Assembly: GCF_000365425.1 (NCBI RefSeq)
Contig: NZ_AQOV01000001.1
Span: 3,471,779-3,535,778 of the forward strand
Length of the DNA stretch: 64,000 bases
Reading direction: 5' to 3'
From: Methylomonas sp. MK1
GTDB taxonomy: Bacteria; Pseudomonadota; Gammaproteobacteria; Methylococcales; Methylomonadaceae
This document shows positions 25,981 through 34,160 of this stretch, piece after piece; the stretch's first letter is position 1, and every line of letters starts with the position of its first letter. The notes beneath the pieces were generated by a model. That model saw only the letters and a list, made by a program, of their open reading frames with translations, was not told the DNA's origin and searched no databases. The position numbers and the translations under genes were made by a program.

Positions 25981-26601
25981 ATGGCTAAATCCGATTATTT
26001 TCCGCACCCTGATAGCGATTTATTGATTTGGCATGATCGTTTTAAGGTCAATCTCGCCGCGCGTCAGGCGGAATTTGGTTTATCCGCCGAGGATATTGCT
26101 AGTGTCGATAGCGATAATCAGGAGTTACATACCAAGATCAGCGAAGTAAATGCCGCTTCTGCGGCGGCAAGGCATGCCACCGCAGCTAAAACTGCCAGTC
26201 GCAATAATATCGAAAGCCGAGTGAGAGCCCTAGTCAGACGCATCAAGGCGCATCCGGCTTATTCCGATGCTTTGGGTAATTTGCTCGGTATCATAGGCTC
26301 GGAAGATACAACCAAGCTTACCGACGCTAAACCGGTTTTGACCGGTGTAGATCAAACGGGCGGCGTGGTGGTTCTCAATTTTGTTAAATCCAAGAGCGAC
26401 GGTATCAATATCTATTGTCAGCGCGAGGGGGAGCCGGAGTTTGTGTTTTTAGCCAGGGATACGATACCGCCTTATATCGATAACCGGCCTTTACTGGTTG
26501 CCGGCAAGCCGGAATTGCGCCGCTATACAGCGGTTTATATCTTGAAAGACGCCGAGGTTGGTCAATATAGCGACGAACTGGTGGTTAATTGTGCGCCTTG
26601 A
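25981..26601 (+). CDS. Hypothetical protein, unrecognised
   Basis: A 206-residue soluble protein with no signal peptide or membrane helix. Residues 1-95 are predominantly helical and charged, with an Ala-rich stretch (NAASAAARHATAAKTASRNN, about 53-72). Residues 110-206 look like a beta-sandwich: KPVLTGVDQTGGVVVLNF, a DGINIYCQREGEPEFVFLAR strand pair, and a terminal YSDELVVNC, resembling fibronectin-type modules. The start has GGAGA at eight bases. Base composition is mid-range, less AT-rich than the transferase cassette. It stands alone between two repeat copies. I do not recognise a function. Confidence 0.7.
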   Translation: MAKSDYFPHPDSDLLIWHDRFKVNLAARQAEFGLSAEDIASVDSDNQELHTKISEVNAASAAARHATAAKTASRNNIESRVRALVRRIKAHPAYSDALGNLLGIIGSEDTTKLTDAKPVLTGVDQTGGVVVLNFVKSKSDGINIYCQREGEPEFVFLARDTIPPYIDNRPLLVAGKPELRRYTAVYILKDAEVGQYSDELVVNCAP

Positions 26602-26652
26602 TGGCGTTGGTTTCTGGATAGTTTGAGCTATGGCTGCGTTCCTTAAACTTAT

Positions 26653-26804
26653 AGGAGACTGCTAAAAATTTAAAAATCTCTTATCAGCAGGGCACAAAGG
26701 AGAAAGTTGGGATGAGGGGGTAAAATCATTATTTACCCCCTCACCCTAGCCCTCTCCCATAGGGAGAGGGATCTATTATGGTTCAACTTAAGTTAATGGC
26801 ATTG
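26653..26804. repeat. Dispersed MITE-like repeat copy
   Basis: The left end reads GGAGACTGCTAAAAATTT. The cores are GGGATGAGGGGGTAAA and TTTACCCCCTCACCCTAGCC, then CTCTCCCATAGGGAGAGGG. The right end CAACTTAAGTTAATGGCATT is shared in complement with the outer ends of the 5611 element. The two ends therefore belong to different end types. Confidence 0.72.
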
Positions 26805-26956
26805 TCCGCAGGCGGAATACAGGCGTACTTGATTGATACCCCGTTGATTTAGTCGAATTGGTCTGCTCTGAATTGACTCCGGAGGCAAATATAGCGATGC
26901 TAGGGTGACAAAATTAAAAACATCACTTTTCAATTAACCGCCCGATGGAGCACGGA

Positions 26957-27736
26957 ATGCAAGCAATCAAGTCAGTAGATATTTTCGGAATACGCTTCCC
27001 TATCCTGGATTACGAGCTTACGTTACAACTATTTCAGGAGTGGATCGCCAGCGGCCAAGCCCATCAGGTCTGTATCTCCAATGTGCATACCACCGTGGCC
27101 TGTCTCACCGATCATGAGTTGCGTGATATTTCCAACAACGCCTTGTCCACCATGGATGGCCTGCCTTTGGTTTGGTACGCCAAGCTGGTGCATCAAGCGC
27201 CGATTAAAACCCGAGTTTGCGGGCCGGACTTGATGTTGAAATGCCTGGATCACGGGCAGCAGTTGGGCTGGCGGCATTTTTTTCTCGGCGGTAAAGACGA
27301 GGTCTTGGCGGATTTGGTCGCCAACATCCGCAAGCGTTATCCGCAAGCAGAGCTTGTGGGCTGGCATTCTCCGCCGTTTCGGCCCTTGTCCACAGAAGAA
27401 GATCAACAATTGGTCGATTTGATCAACGCCGCCAGGCCGGATTTTCTCTGGGTGGGCTTAGGCGCGCCCAAGCAGGAAAAATGGATTGCGGCGCACCTGG
27501 ATAGAGTGCATGTGCCGGTGCAATTGGGGGTGGGCGCGGCTTTTGATTTTCACTCCGGACACATCAAGCGGGCGCCGCTGTGGATGCAAAAAAGCGGTTT
27601 GGAATGGTGCTATCGGATGGCTAAGGATAGGCGGCTGGTTAAGCGTTATTTTTCCACCAACCCGGTGTTTCTACTACGTTTTGCCTGGGATTTTTTGCAG
27701 ATTAGAGTGTTGAAGCGCTCGGCGGTTACTTCTTGA
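26957..27736 (+). CDS. WecG/TagA/CpsF-family glycosyltransferase
   Basis: A GT26-family transferase, likely adding the second sugar (such as N-acetylmannosaminuronate or a similar residue) to the lipid-linked primer. The 259 residues contain FGIRFPILDYELTLQLFQEW, TMDGLPLVW with the probable catalytic aspartate, TRVCGPDLMLKCL, FFLGGKDEVL, LWVGLGAPKQEKWI and GVGAAFDFHSGHIKRAP, all family blocks. GGAG six bases upstream favours ATG 26957 over the ATG at 26945. It works with the initiating transferase at 3913 although it is 23 kb away, at the far end of the locus. A relic of a second copy lies at 24692. Confidence 0.92.
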   Translation: MQAIKSVDIFGIRFPILDYELTLQLFQEWIASGQAHQVCISNVHTTVACLTDHELRDISNNALSTMDGLPLVWYAKLVHQAPIKTRVCGPDLMLKCLDHGQQLGWRHFFLGGKDEVLADLVANIRKRYPQAELVGWHSPPFRPLSTEEDQQLVDLINAARPDFLWVGLGAPKQEKWIAAHLDRVHVPVQLGVGAAFDFHSGHIKRAPLWMQKSGLEWCYRMAKDRRLVKRYFSTNPVFLLRFAWDFLQIRVLKRSAVTS

Positions 27737-27760
27737 AGGTCATCAACCAATGCGCTAAAT

Positions 27761-27940
27761 AACCTCCAAAAAATCCCCCTTACTAAGGGAGAGAGCTAGA
27801 GTTAATACCGTTAAGTTAAGCCCCCTCTCCTGCTGGAGAGGGTTGGGGTGAGGAGAATAAATAAGGCAAAGAACTTTATTGATCCCCTCATCCCAGCCTT
27901 CTCCCTGAGGGAGAAGGGGCTGCCCGTCTTTAAGTTATGT
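27761..27940. repeat. Dispersed repeat, composite of two copies
   Basis: AACCTCCAAAAAATCCCCC begins one copy that breaks after about 40 bases. A second copy starts at ACCGTTAAGTTAAGCCCCC and carries CTCTCCTGCTGGAGAGGG with TTGGGGTGAGG, then CCCCTCATCCCAGCC with CTTCTCCCTGAGGGAGAAG. It occupies most of the wecG-gltA gap, where the two genes converge. Confidence 0.75.
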
Positions 27941-27981
27941 GCAGTTGTCCAGAAGGATAGGGGACTTAACTATTTGTTTTA

Positions 27982-29277
27982 TCACCGATTAGAAATCGAT
28001 TTTACATCCCTAGTCGTCACACCTTTATACAACTGCCGCGGCCGGCCGATTTTCAATTCGGGATCGGAGATCATTTCGTCCCATTGCGCGATCCAACCCA
28101 CCGAGCGGGCCAAAGCAAAGATCGCAGTGAACATTTCGGTCGGGATGCCTAGCGCGCGCAGCACGATGCCGGAATAGAAATCCACGTTGGGGTAGAGTTT
28201 TTTCTCCACGAAGTACGGGTCTTCGAGCGCAATGCGCTCCAGTTCCATCGCCAGTTTGAACAGGCGGTCGTCGTTCAGATTCAATTCGTCCAACACTTCG
28301 TGGCAGGTTTGCCGCATCAGCTTGGCGCGCGGGTCGTAGTTTTTGTAAACCCGGTGACCAAAACCCATCAAGCGGAACGGATCGTTTTTATCCTTGGCTC
28401 TGGCGACATATTCGCCGATTTTCGACACATCGCCGATTTCTTCCAGCATGTTCAGCACCGCTTCGTTGGCGCCGCCGTGTGCCGCGCCCCACAAGCAGGC
28501 GATGCCGGCCGCGACGCAGGCGTAAGGGTTGGCGCCGCTGGAGCCGGCTAGTCGTACTGTAGAGGTGGAAGCATTTTGTTCGTGGTCGGCGTGCAGGATC
28601 AGGATTCTATCCAGCGCTCTAACCAGAACCGGGTTGGCCAGGTAATCTTCGCCTGGGTCGCCATGCATCATGCGCATGAAGTTTTCGGCATAGCCTAATT
28701 TGCGTTTAGGATAGATAAACGGCATGCCGATGCTGTATTTGTAGCACATGGCCACCATGGTCGGCATTTTCGCGATCAGGCGGATGGCGGAAATATAGCG
28801 GTCTTCCTTGCAGGTGATGTCCATCACTTCGTGATAGAACGCCGACAGTGCCCCGACGACTCCTACCAATACCGCCATCGGGTGCGCGTCACGGCGGAAG
28901 CCGCTATAAAATTTGATCAGCTGTTCGTGTACCATGACGTGTTGGCTGATCGTGGTGACGAAGCCTTTCATCTCCGCGCCGTTGGGTAGGTCGCCGTTTA
29001 GCAGTAGATAACAGACTTCGAGAAAATCGCATTTTTCCGCCAGTTGTTCGATGGGGTAGCCCCGATACAACAGCACACCGGCGTCGCCGTCGATAAAGGT
29101 GATTTTTGAAGTACAACTGGCGGTGGAGGTAAAACCAGGGTCGTAAGTAAAATGCCCAGTCTGCGCGTATAAAGACCGAATATCGATGACGGACGGGCCC
29201 ATGGTGCCGGGTGTGACCGGTAATTCGATTACGCGGTCTTGGTCTTCCTGTTTTAACGTCACTTTTTTATCAGTCAT
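27982..29277 (-). CDS. gltA: Citrate synthase (type II)
   Basis: Condenses acetyl-CoA with oxaloacetate at the entry of the TCA cycle. The 431 residues match the hexameric, NADH-sensitive gammaproteobacterial form. The N-terminal beta domain includes [15 protein letters not shown]. The catalytic histidines lie in [14 protein letters not shown] and [15 protein letters not shown], and the aspartate in [17 protein letters not shown] clear ribosome-binding site, CCGGAG, precedes the ATG at 29277. It is monocistronic and converges with wecG. icd, the later TCA enzyme, is 7 kb upstream on the same strand but not in the same operon. Confidence 0.97.
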   Translation of the reverse strand: MTDKKVTLKQEDQDRVIELPVTPGTMGPSVIDIRSLYAQTGHFTYDPGFTSTASCTSKITFIDGDAGVLLYRGYPIEQLAEKCDFLEVCYLLLNGDLPNGAEMKGFVTTISQHVMVHEQLIKFYSGFRRDAHPMAVLVGVVGALSAFYHEVMDITCKEDRYISAIRLIAKMPTMVAMCYKYSIGMPFIYPKRKLGYAENFMRMMHGDPGEDYLANPVLVRALDRILILHADHEQNASTSTVRLAGSSGANPYACVAAGIACLWGAAHGGANEAVLNMLEEIGDVSKIGEYVARAKDKNDPFRLMGFGHRVYKNYDPRAKLMRQTCHEVLDELNLNDDRLFKLAMELERIALEDPYFVEKKLYPNVDFYSGIVLRALGIPTEMFTAIFALARSVGWIAQWDEMISDPELKIGRPRQLYKGVTTRDVKSISNR

Positions 29278-29623
29278 GTCAAATTCTCCGGAGAGCTAGC
29301 TGTTGAGAAGGGGATGGTTTGTATTCTATTGCAAATAGCGAATAAACACAGCTTTAGATCGGGATTGTTTACAATTTAACGAAAAACGAGGCCTTGATTG
29401 ATGGGTTTCGCGTTGCGCTACCCGTCCTAAGGGACTGGGATGGCAAATTTCGAGGATGGGTAGCGCAATGCGAAACTCCTCGCCTGCGCTGTCACATTGG
29501 GCTGGGCAGGCGTCTTTGCAGACGGCAAGGGCGTTGGATGTTCAAACGTTCCGGGATCGCTAAAATCCTGGGTCAACTGGGTGTTTGCCTCTTCTGATGC
29601 TCGGCAACCTAGCCAAGGGCGGT
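29278..29623. other. Gap with one large inverted repeat
   Basis: Contains the gltA upstream region (29278-29395), where a TAGAAT at about 29325 (minus strand) could be a -10 box, then the inverted repeat at 29402-29478. The remaining ~140 bases before the HupE-like gene hold nothing recognisable. Confidence 0.45.
29402..29478. repeat. Inverted repeat, 25-base arms
   Basis: The left arm GGGTTTCGCGTTGCGCTACC plus CGTCC and the right arm (in complement GAGTTTCGCATTGCGCTACC plus CATCC) match at 22 of 25 positions, with about 27 bases between. It resembles an interspersed REP-type palindrome and is not followed by a T-run. Confidence 0.7.
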
Positions 29624-30748
29624 TTACAAAACCGTCCGCTCCAACAGCCAATAAGCCCCCATCAAGGCCACCATCGCCGAACAACCTTTCAAGAATTTCT
29701 CGGCAAAAGCCGGCTTGTTGTTTAGCCACCAGATAATAGGCAACACCACAGACGCCACTGCGATTTGGCCGGTTTCTATGCCTAAGTTAAACGATAGCAA
29801 GGGCAACAAGATGCCGGTGTCGCCGCTGGAAATGTTCATTTCCCGCAGCACACTCGCAAAGCCAAAGCCGTGAATCAAACCAAAGCCGAAGGTCAGCCAC
29901 TGCCGGCCTTTCGGGTGATCGCCACGTATAATGTTTTCTACCGCCACGTAAATGATAGTCAACGCAATCACTGGTTCGACAAAGCTGCTGGGTAACTCGA
30001 TGATATTAAGCCCTGCAAATGCCAAGGTGATGGAATGAGCGATGGTAAAGAAGGTGACGATCTTGATTGCCGGCCAGAAACTATGCGTGACGGCCAGCAA
30101 GGCAAACAAGAATAACAGGTGGTCGTAACCGGTGAGGATGTGCTCGATGCCCAGCTTCAAAAAATCCGCAAACGCGGAAAATCGGGAATCGTTTTGTGCC
30201 ACGGATTGATCCGCAGGGGACAATACCAATTGCAACTTGTCGTCGGCCCTGCTTAGCATTTTCTCGCTCAGTGTTTTGCCGGCGGCGTCGCGCACTGTGA
30301 CATACTGCTGATGCCCGTCAGGTAGCCAGGCCAATAACTTGGATTGCACCTGCAACTGTTGGTGCGGCACAGATTGAAAAATAAATTCGACATGAGCATT
30401 GTTCTGTTCATCGTAGACGACAGTCCCTGGCGCCACGGCTTGCACATCAGCGCCATCAATATTGACCCGCAACTGCGCAGCCAGCATTTTGGCGATGTCC
30501 GGCTTGGCAGCTTCACGCTCGGCAGCGCTAACCTCCGCATCCAGATCGCTGTCCATCGGCGCAAAGGCTTCGATGTCTTGCAGGGCAAAGGTCAATTTAG
30601 CTACAACTTGCTCGGATTTGACAGACACATCTATCGAACTCAGACCAGGATCGTGCGCGGCTGCCCAGCCCGATTGCAGCAGCAAACAAACCAGCAGCAG
30701 GCATTGCCAGCGGGCAAACAGCCTATGCATTTTCAATCCGCTCGTCAT
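29624..30748 (-). CDS. HupE/UreJ-like membrane protein with periplasmic domain
   Basis: A 374-residue protein. A signal peptide (about 8-31, ending GWAAAH) precedes a ~160-residue periplasmic beta-rich domain. The C-terminal six or seven helices carry the HupE_UreJ_2 marks: GIEHILTGYDHLLFLFAL, FFTIAHSITLAFAG, FVEPVIALTIIYVAVENI and FGLIHGFGFASVLRE. The conserved histidines in membrane segments suggest metal (Ni, Co or Cu) passage. Its ATG shares a base with the stop of the upstream lipoprotein gene (TAATG), so the two are coupled. With copC two genes upstream, copper or another transition metal is the likely substrate; that is inference. Confidence 0.83.
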   Translation of the reverse strand: MTSGLKMHRLFARWQCLLLVCLLLQSGWAAAHDPGLSSIDVSVKSEQVVAKLTFALQDIEAFAPMDSDLDAEVSAAEREAAKPDIAKMLAAQLRVNIDGADVQAVAPGTVVYDEQNNAHVEFIFQSVPHQQLQVQSKLLAWLPDGHQQYVTVRDAAGKTLSEKMLSRADDKLQLVLSPADQSVAQNDSRFSAFADFLKLGIEHILTGYDHLLFLFALLAVTHSFWPAIKIVTFFTIAHSITLAFAGLNIIELPSSFVEPVIALTIIYVAVENIIRGDHPKGRQWLTFGFGLIHGFGFASVLREMNISSGDTGILLPLLSFNLGIETGQIAVASVVLPIIWWLNNKPAFAEKFLKGCSAMVALMGAYWLLERTVL

Positions 30749-31416
30749 TAGGGCTGTTCCCCATTACCATTGATTTGCGCAGCTTTTTTACGTTTGTGCA
30801 GATAAACCAAAAATCCCAGCACCAGCAACACCAGGGCCACGACGCCGCCAATTGCCACTAGTGGTAAATCGGCGCCATTGGGATCAACCCCCACTTCCAG
30901 CGCAATGCGGAATTTATCATCGTCTTCCATCGCTTCGCCGATCAATAGATACAGCACATAATCGCCGTTTTTATCGACATCGGCTTGCGCTTCTACCGCG
31001 CCTTTTGGATAAAGCTTGGAAGGGATTTCAGTGACGGTGCGAATTTCGCGCACATCATCCGGGGCTTTCTGGCCGGTTTTTTCCACTTCCACCAATTTAA
31101 TGCCAATCGGCGTGGCGCGAATATCGCGGTCTATCAAATCGGCGGTGAAAAACATCTTGCCGGCTCTGGGGATTTTCTGACAAAACGGCACGAAAGCGGC
31201 TTTAGGATCGGGATTTTTATCGTTCTTATCCGGCTGCAAATACGCACTGAAATGCACGGCGTAAAAATCGTTGGCGATGATGCAATCCAGGTCCGGGCGG
31301 TTGCCCAGTGCATTGGATTGTTTGGTACCGAAGCCGAGTTTGTCGCAGCCGCTGAGTAAAACGACGCAGGCCAGAAGCCCGGCTATAAAAAGAGCGGGAT
31401 GTCGCTGAATAGTCAT
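30748..31416 (-). CDS. Membrane-anchored lipoprotein of the copper-type operon
   Basis: A 222-residue protein. The lipobox LLSGC (Cys at about 24) indicates an acylated N-terminus, and a second hydrophobic helix (about 180-202, LPLVAIGGVVALVLLVLGFL) is followed by a basic tail HKRKKAAQ in the cytoplasm. The periplasmic part contains a Cys pair (LDCIIAND and FVPFCQKI). I do not recognise a named family. Position between copC and the HupE-like gene suggests a partner in metal handling. It starts 27 bases after the copC stop. Confidence 0.75.
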   Translation of the reverse strand: MTIQRHPALFIAGLLACVVLLSGCDKLGFGTKQSNALGNRPDLDCIIANDFYAVHFSAYLQPDKNDKNPDPKAAFVPFCQKIPRAGKMFFTADLIDRDIRATPIGIKLVEVEKTGQKAPDDVREIRTVTEIPSKLYPKGAVEAQADVDKNGDYVLYLLIGEAMEDDDKFRIALEVGVDPNGADLPLVAIGGVVALVLLVLGFLVYLHKRKKAAQINGNGEQP

Positions 31417-31443
31417 AGATTTAAGCCGATGGAAGAATGCAGA

Positions 31444-31821
31444 CTAGGGTTTGACGGTAAACTCGAACTTACCGGTGACGATATGGGTATCCTCAGACAC
31501 CACTCGATAGCGAATGGTATAGGTGCCGGGCGCCAGCGTCGGCACCGTGGCGTAAATGTTGGCGCCGTTGGTCAGGCTTTGCGCGACATCGTGGTTATCC
31601 ACGCGTTTGCCGGTGCTGTCGATGACGGCCAGGGCTTTGTATTCGCTGCGCACTGCGTCGTTAAACCACAGGTCGATTTGCTTGGGCGATTCTGTGACGA
31701 CTTCGTCTTTGGCCGGTTGCGATTTCACCAGAATAGCGTGCGCAAATGCCGAGACCGGGCTGAATAACGCGAGCGCCAACAAGCCGGGTTTTATTATTTT
31801 TGTTATATCTAACTTGGGCAT
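31444..31821 (-). CDS. copC: Copper resistance protein CopC (YobA/PcoC family)
   Basis: A small periplasmic copper-binding protein of the CopC fold. The 125-residue precursor has a signal peptide ending SAFA, so the mature chain begins HAILVKSQPAKDE with the N-terminal histidine that is a Cu(II) ligand in the family. The second histidine lies in SEDTHIVTGKFEFTV. The Met-rich Cu(I) site of plasmid PcoC is absent, as in most chromosomal forms. I start at ATG 31821 because AGAGG precedes it; a GTG at 31827 is the alternative. The usual fusion or neighbour CopD is replaced here by a lipoprotein and a HupE-like membrane protein. Confidence 0.9.
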   Translation of the reverse strand: MPKLDITKIIKPGLLALALFSPVSAFAHAILVKSQPAKDEVVTESPKQIDLWFNDAVRSEYKALAVIDSTGKRVDNHDVAQSLTNGANIYATVPTLAPGTYTIRYRVVSEDTHIVTGKFEFTVKP

Positions 31822-31844
31822 GACCACCTCTTAAATTATAAAAA

Positions 31845-33071
31845 TCACTGTAAAACTGCCGCCGACCATTGCTTGCCGGCCGCTGTTTGCTCTAACCACA
31901 TCGCCAGCAAACCAGACGGCGTGGCGACGATGCGCGGGAAGGTCGCCGAAGCGTTGGCGGATGATATCAACTTGCTTGCCGACCACTGCTCGCCATTATC
32001 GACGGATTCCGAGACAAACACTTTAGAGCCTTCCGGTCCCAGCGCATCCCACACCGCGACTAAGCGCCCGGCGCCGAACGCGATGTCCGCATGAAACGCG
32101 CCGGCATCGCCGAGCCGTTGCGGCGGCGTCCAACTTTTGCCGCTGTCCGCTGATTGCATATGATACAACCCCACCTGGTTTTCCGCGCCGGTCCATACCA
32201 GACTATGCAAGGAACCATCGCCGGCCACGCTCAAGCCGCCGCCATTATGCGGACAGCCGTCGAAAATCCAGTTGAACTCACCTACCGTACTCAAGCGTTG
32301 CCAACTGGCACCGGCATCAGCGCTTTGTGCCAGCGCCATATCGCGTGGTTTCATATCCCGGTACAGCACATTCAATTTGCCATCGGCGCCGATAGCCAGG
32401 CGGTTCCAGCAACACGAGCAGCTGGAATCGTCGATAGTCTGTGCCAACTCCCAGCTTTTGCCGATGTCGCTGCTGCGCGCATAGCGCACGCCCTGGTAAC
32501 CGTTTTCGTCTCTATCGTCCAGCCACACCGCATGAAAGCGGCCTTCCTGGTCTGCCAACAGTTCATGATGGGATTGGTCCGCGTCGCTGCCGGTTGGCTT
32601 GGCGCCTTGTTGCCAAGTTTTGCCGGCATCAGTGGAATAAGCCGTCAATAGTGGGCCCATGCCGGGCAATTCGCCGGTAGTTTGCCAGACGATCAACAAT
32701 TTGTCGCCGGCTGCGGCAATTTGTATATCGTTGCCGATTTTCGCCTCAACAGGCTGGTTAAATTGCGGGCTTAAAGCGCTGGGTTGCGACCAATGCAGGC
32801 CGCCGTCTTCGGAATGCAGATAGCCGATATAAGGTTGTTTGCTGCCGGTTGGCATCGCGACGAAGGCTGCATGCACGGTCTGCCGATCGATATAAACATC
32901 GAAACTGACCACGTTTTGAATCGCCAGCGCTTGTGGGTCGATGGGGCTGATCAGAGTGACTCCTAGTGATGGCTTGGTTGCAACCGACTCAGTGCCTTGC
33001 TCAGCGCAGCCACACAAAACCAGGCTGGCTGTCATAACGTAGCCTAAATAATTCGCCTTGAAATTCGGCAT
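31845..33071 (-). CDS. Lipoprotein with six BNR/Asp-box repeats (sialidase-like fold)
   Basis: A 408-residue exported lipoprotein (lipobox VLCGC). Six Asp-boxes of the pattern S-x-D-x-G-x-x-W are spaced through the chain: SEDGGLHW, STDAGKTW, SSDIGKSW, SADAGASW, SADSGKSW and SVDNGEQW. This is a six-bladed beta-propeller like sialidases, but the arginine triad of true sialidases cannot be assigned. A Cys cluster, SSCSCCWNR, lies in the middle and could bind metal. It is the first gene of the copC operon (17-23 bases to copC), so a copper-related periplasmic role is more likely than sugar hydrolysis. GTG 33080 is an alternative start. Confidence 0.82.
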   Translation of the reverse strand: MPNFKANYLGYVMTASLVLCGCAEQGTESVATKPSLGVTLISPIDPQALAIQNVVSFDVYIDRQTVHAAFVAMPTGSKQPYIGYLHSEDGGLHWSQPSALSPQFNQPVEAKIGNDIQIAAAGDKLLIVWQTTGELPGMGPLLTAYSTDAGKTWQQGAKPTGSDADQSHHELLADQEGRFHAVWLDDRDENGYQGVRYARSSDIGKSWELAQTIDDSSCSCCWNRLAIGADGKLNVLYRDMKPRDMALAQSADAGASWQRLSTVGEFNWIFDGCPHNGGGLSVAGDGSLHSLVWTGAENQVGLYHMQSADSGKSWTPPQRLGDAGAFHADIAFGAGRLVAVWDALGPEGSKVFVSESVDNGEQWSASKLISSANASATFPRIVATPSGLLAMWLEQTAAGKQWSAAVLQ

Positions 33072-33214
33072 AAATGTCACAAGTGCTTAACGGAAATGGC
33101 GCAGATTAGACCATATTTAAAGGGTAATGCAGAACAGGGGATTGTTGATTACTGGTCGGTAGATTTAAGGGGGGCGAAACGTCATACACTTGGGAGGACG
33201 TTCTAAGGGGGGGC

Positions 33215-33345
33215 CAGTAGCCCGATTCTCAAGTTCCAGCTTATTGTCTGGTAGTCTGGTTCCCAAGCTCCAGCTTGGGAACCCAAGCCTCGGAAGCTCC
33301 AGCTTCCAGAATGAGGGAAGCCAGAGCTTGAGAGCCAGGTGAGTT
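33215..33345. repeat. Palindromic repeats of the GGTTCCCAAGCT type
   Basis: A perfect 12-base pair, GGTTCCCAAGCT then CC then AGCTTGGGAACC, at 33258-33283. A shorter relative, GGAAGCT-CC-AGCTTCC, lies at 33292-33307, and degenerate pieces surround them. A related imperfect copy lies at 34107-34134. The two sets bracket the HXXEE gene. Confidence 0.75.
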
Positions 33346-33399
33346 GTGCGGAATATCGATACTATTTCGTTTTCCCTAAATTCCGTACCTTCGTCCGGC

Positions 33400-33954
33400 C
33401 TAAAGCTGCCGACGCACATGTAACAAAATAGCCGCGTGGATAGCAATCGCCATTGCCAGGCCTAACGCATGAAATGTCGGCGTTCCGTCGCCCGCGATTT
33501 GCACCTGCCGCAAGGCATATGCGCCAAAGGGTATGAATAGCGCCAATGCAGTACCCAGTCCGGGATTGTAGCCGCGAAAGACGAAGGCATGGATGACGTG
33601 GACTAGCGCATTGACCAACACCAGATACACCGCGATTAGCGCCCAGCCGACATTGCCAGCTGCCGCCAAATACAACGACAAGGTGATGACGCCCCACACG
33701 CCGGGAACATTGGTGACAAATACCGCTACTGGAGACAGGACATCCTGGCCTTTGCCTATCGTCGCATTGAAGAACAGACGGAAACGATCATGGTCGTGCT
33801 CTTCATATTGGTGAAGCATATAAACCGGCAACAGAAGAAACGTAGCCGTCAACGCTGCTGGCCATGATGCTGTCAGCAAGGGCGTAAGCAACAGCAAAAG
33901 CAGCCCGGCCATGAAGCCCCCATAAACCCAGTTTAGGATAATTCGGTTAAGCAT
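33400..33954 (-). CDS. HXXEE-domain membrane protein
   Basis: A 184-residue protein with about five hydrophobic helices (11-30, 31-47, 85-105, 108-130, 160-178). The naming motif appears as HQYEEHDHDRFRLFFN, and a second His-bearing stretch is LVHVIHAFVFRGYNPG, both characteristic of HXXEE proteins, whose function is unknown. I start at ATG 33954 (MLNRIILNWVYGGF). The frame remains open 46 codons upstream, but those residues are the translation of repeat DNA. Related palindromic repeats flank the gene on both sides. Confidence 0.78.
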   Translation of the reverse strand: MLNRIILNWVYGGFMAGLLLLLLTPLLTASWPAALTATFLLLPVYMLHQYEEHDHDRFRLFFNATIGKGQDVLSPVAVFVTNVPGVWGVITLSLYLAAAGNVGWALIAVYLVLVNALVHVIHAFVFRGYNPGLGTALALFIPFGAYALRQVQIAGDGTPTFHALGLAMAIAIHAAILLHVRRQL

Positions 33955-34106
33955 GATTAAGATACGAGGAGTGATGATGGATAAGCACAATGTTTTGCAG
34001 GTGGCTGGAAAAGTCCAAAACGCCTGGAAAGTATAGCCGTACTTTTCGCCTAGTTTCCAAGCCCCCCGACTTCCCAAATCCACAGGACGCAAGAGCTTCC
34101 AAGCGT

Positions 34107-34134
34107 TGGACTCCCAATCTGGAGCTTGGGAACC
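34107..34134. repeat. Imperfect palindromic repeat of the GGTTCCCAAGCT type
   Basis: On the minus strand GGTTCCCAAGCTCCAGATTG then GGAGTCC. It is a degenerate copy of the palindrome at 33258-33283, on the other side of the HXXEE gene and just after the histidine kinase stop. Confidence 0.65.
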
Positions 34135-34160
34135 AGTGGATAGGTCGGATAAACTCGACC

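Noticed and set aside
32154..32651. 165-codon plus-strand frame opposite the BNR lipoprotein
   Set aside because: Lies fully inside the Asp-box gene; composition and lack of motifs mark it as a shadow.
31845..33071. True sialidase
   Set aside because: Six Asp-boxes show only the propeller fold. The arginine triad and catalytic Tyr/Asp cannot be assigned, and the neighbours point to metal handling.
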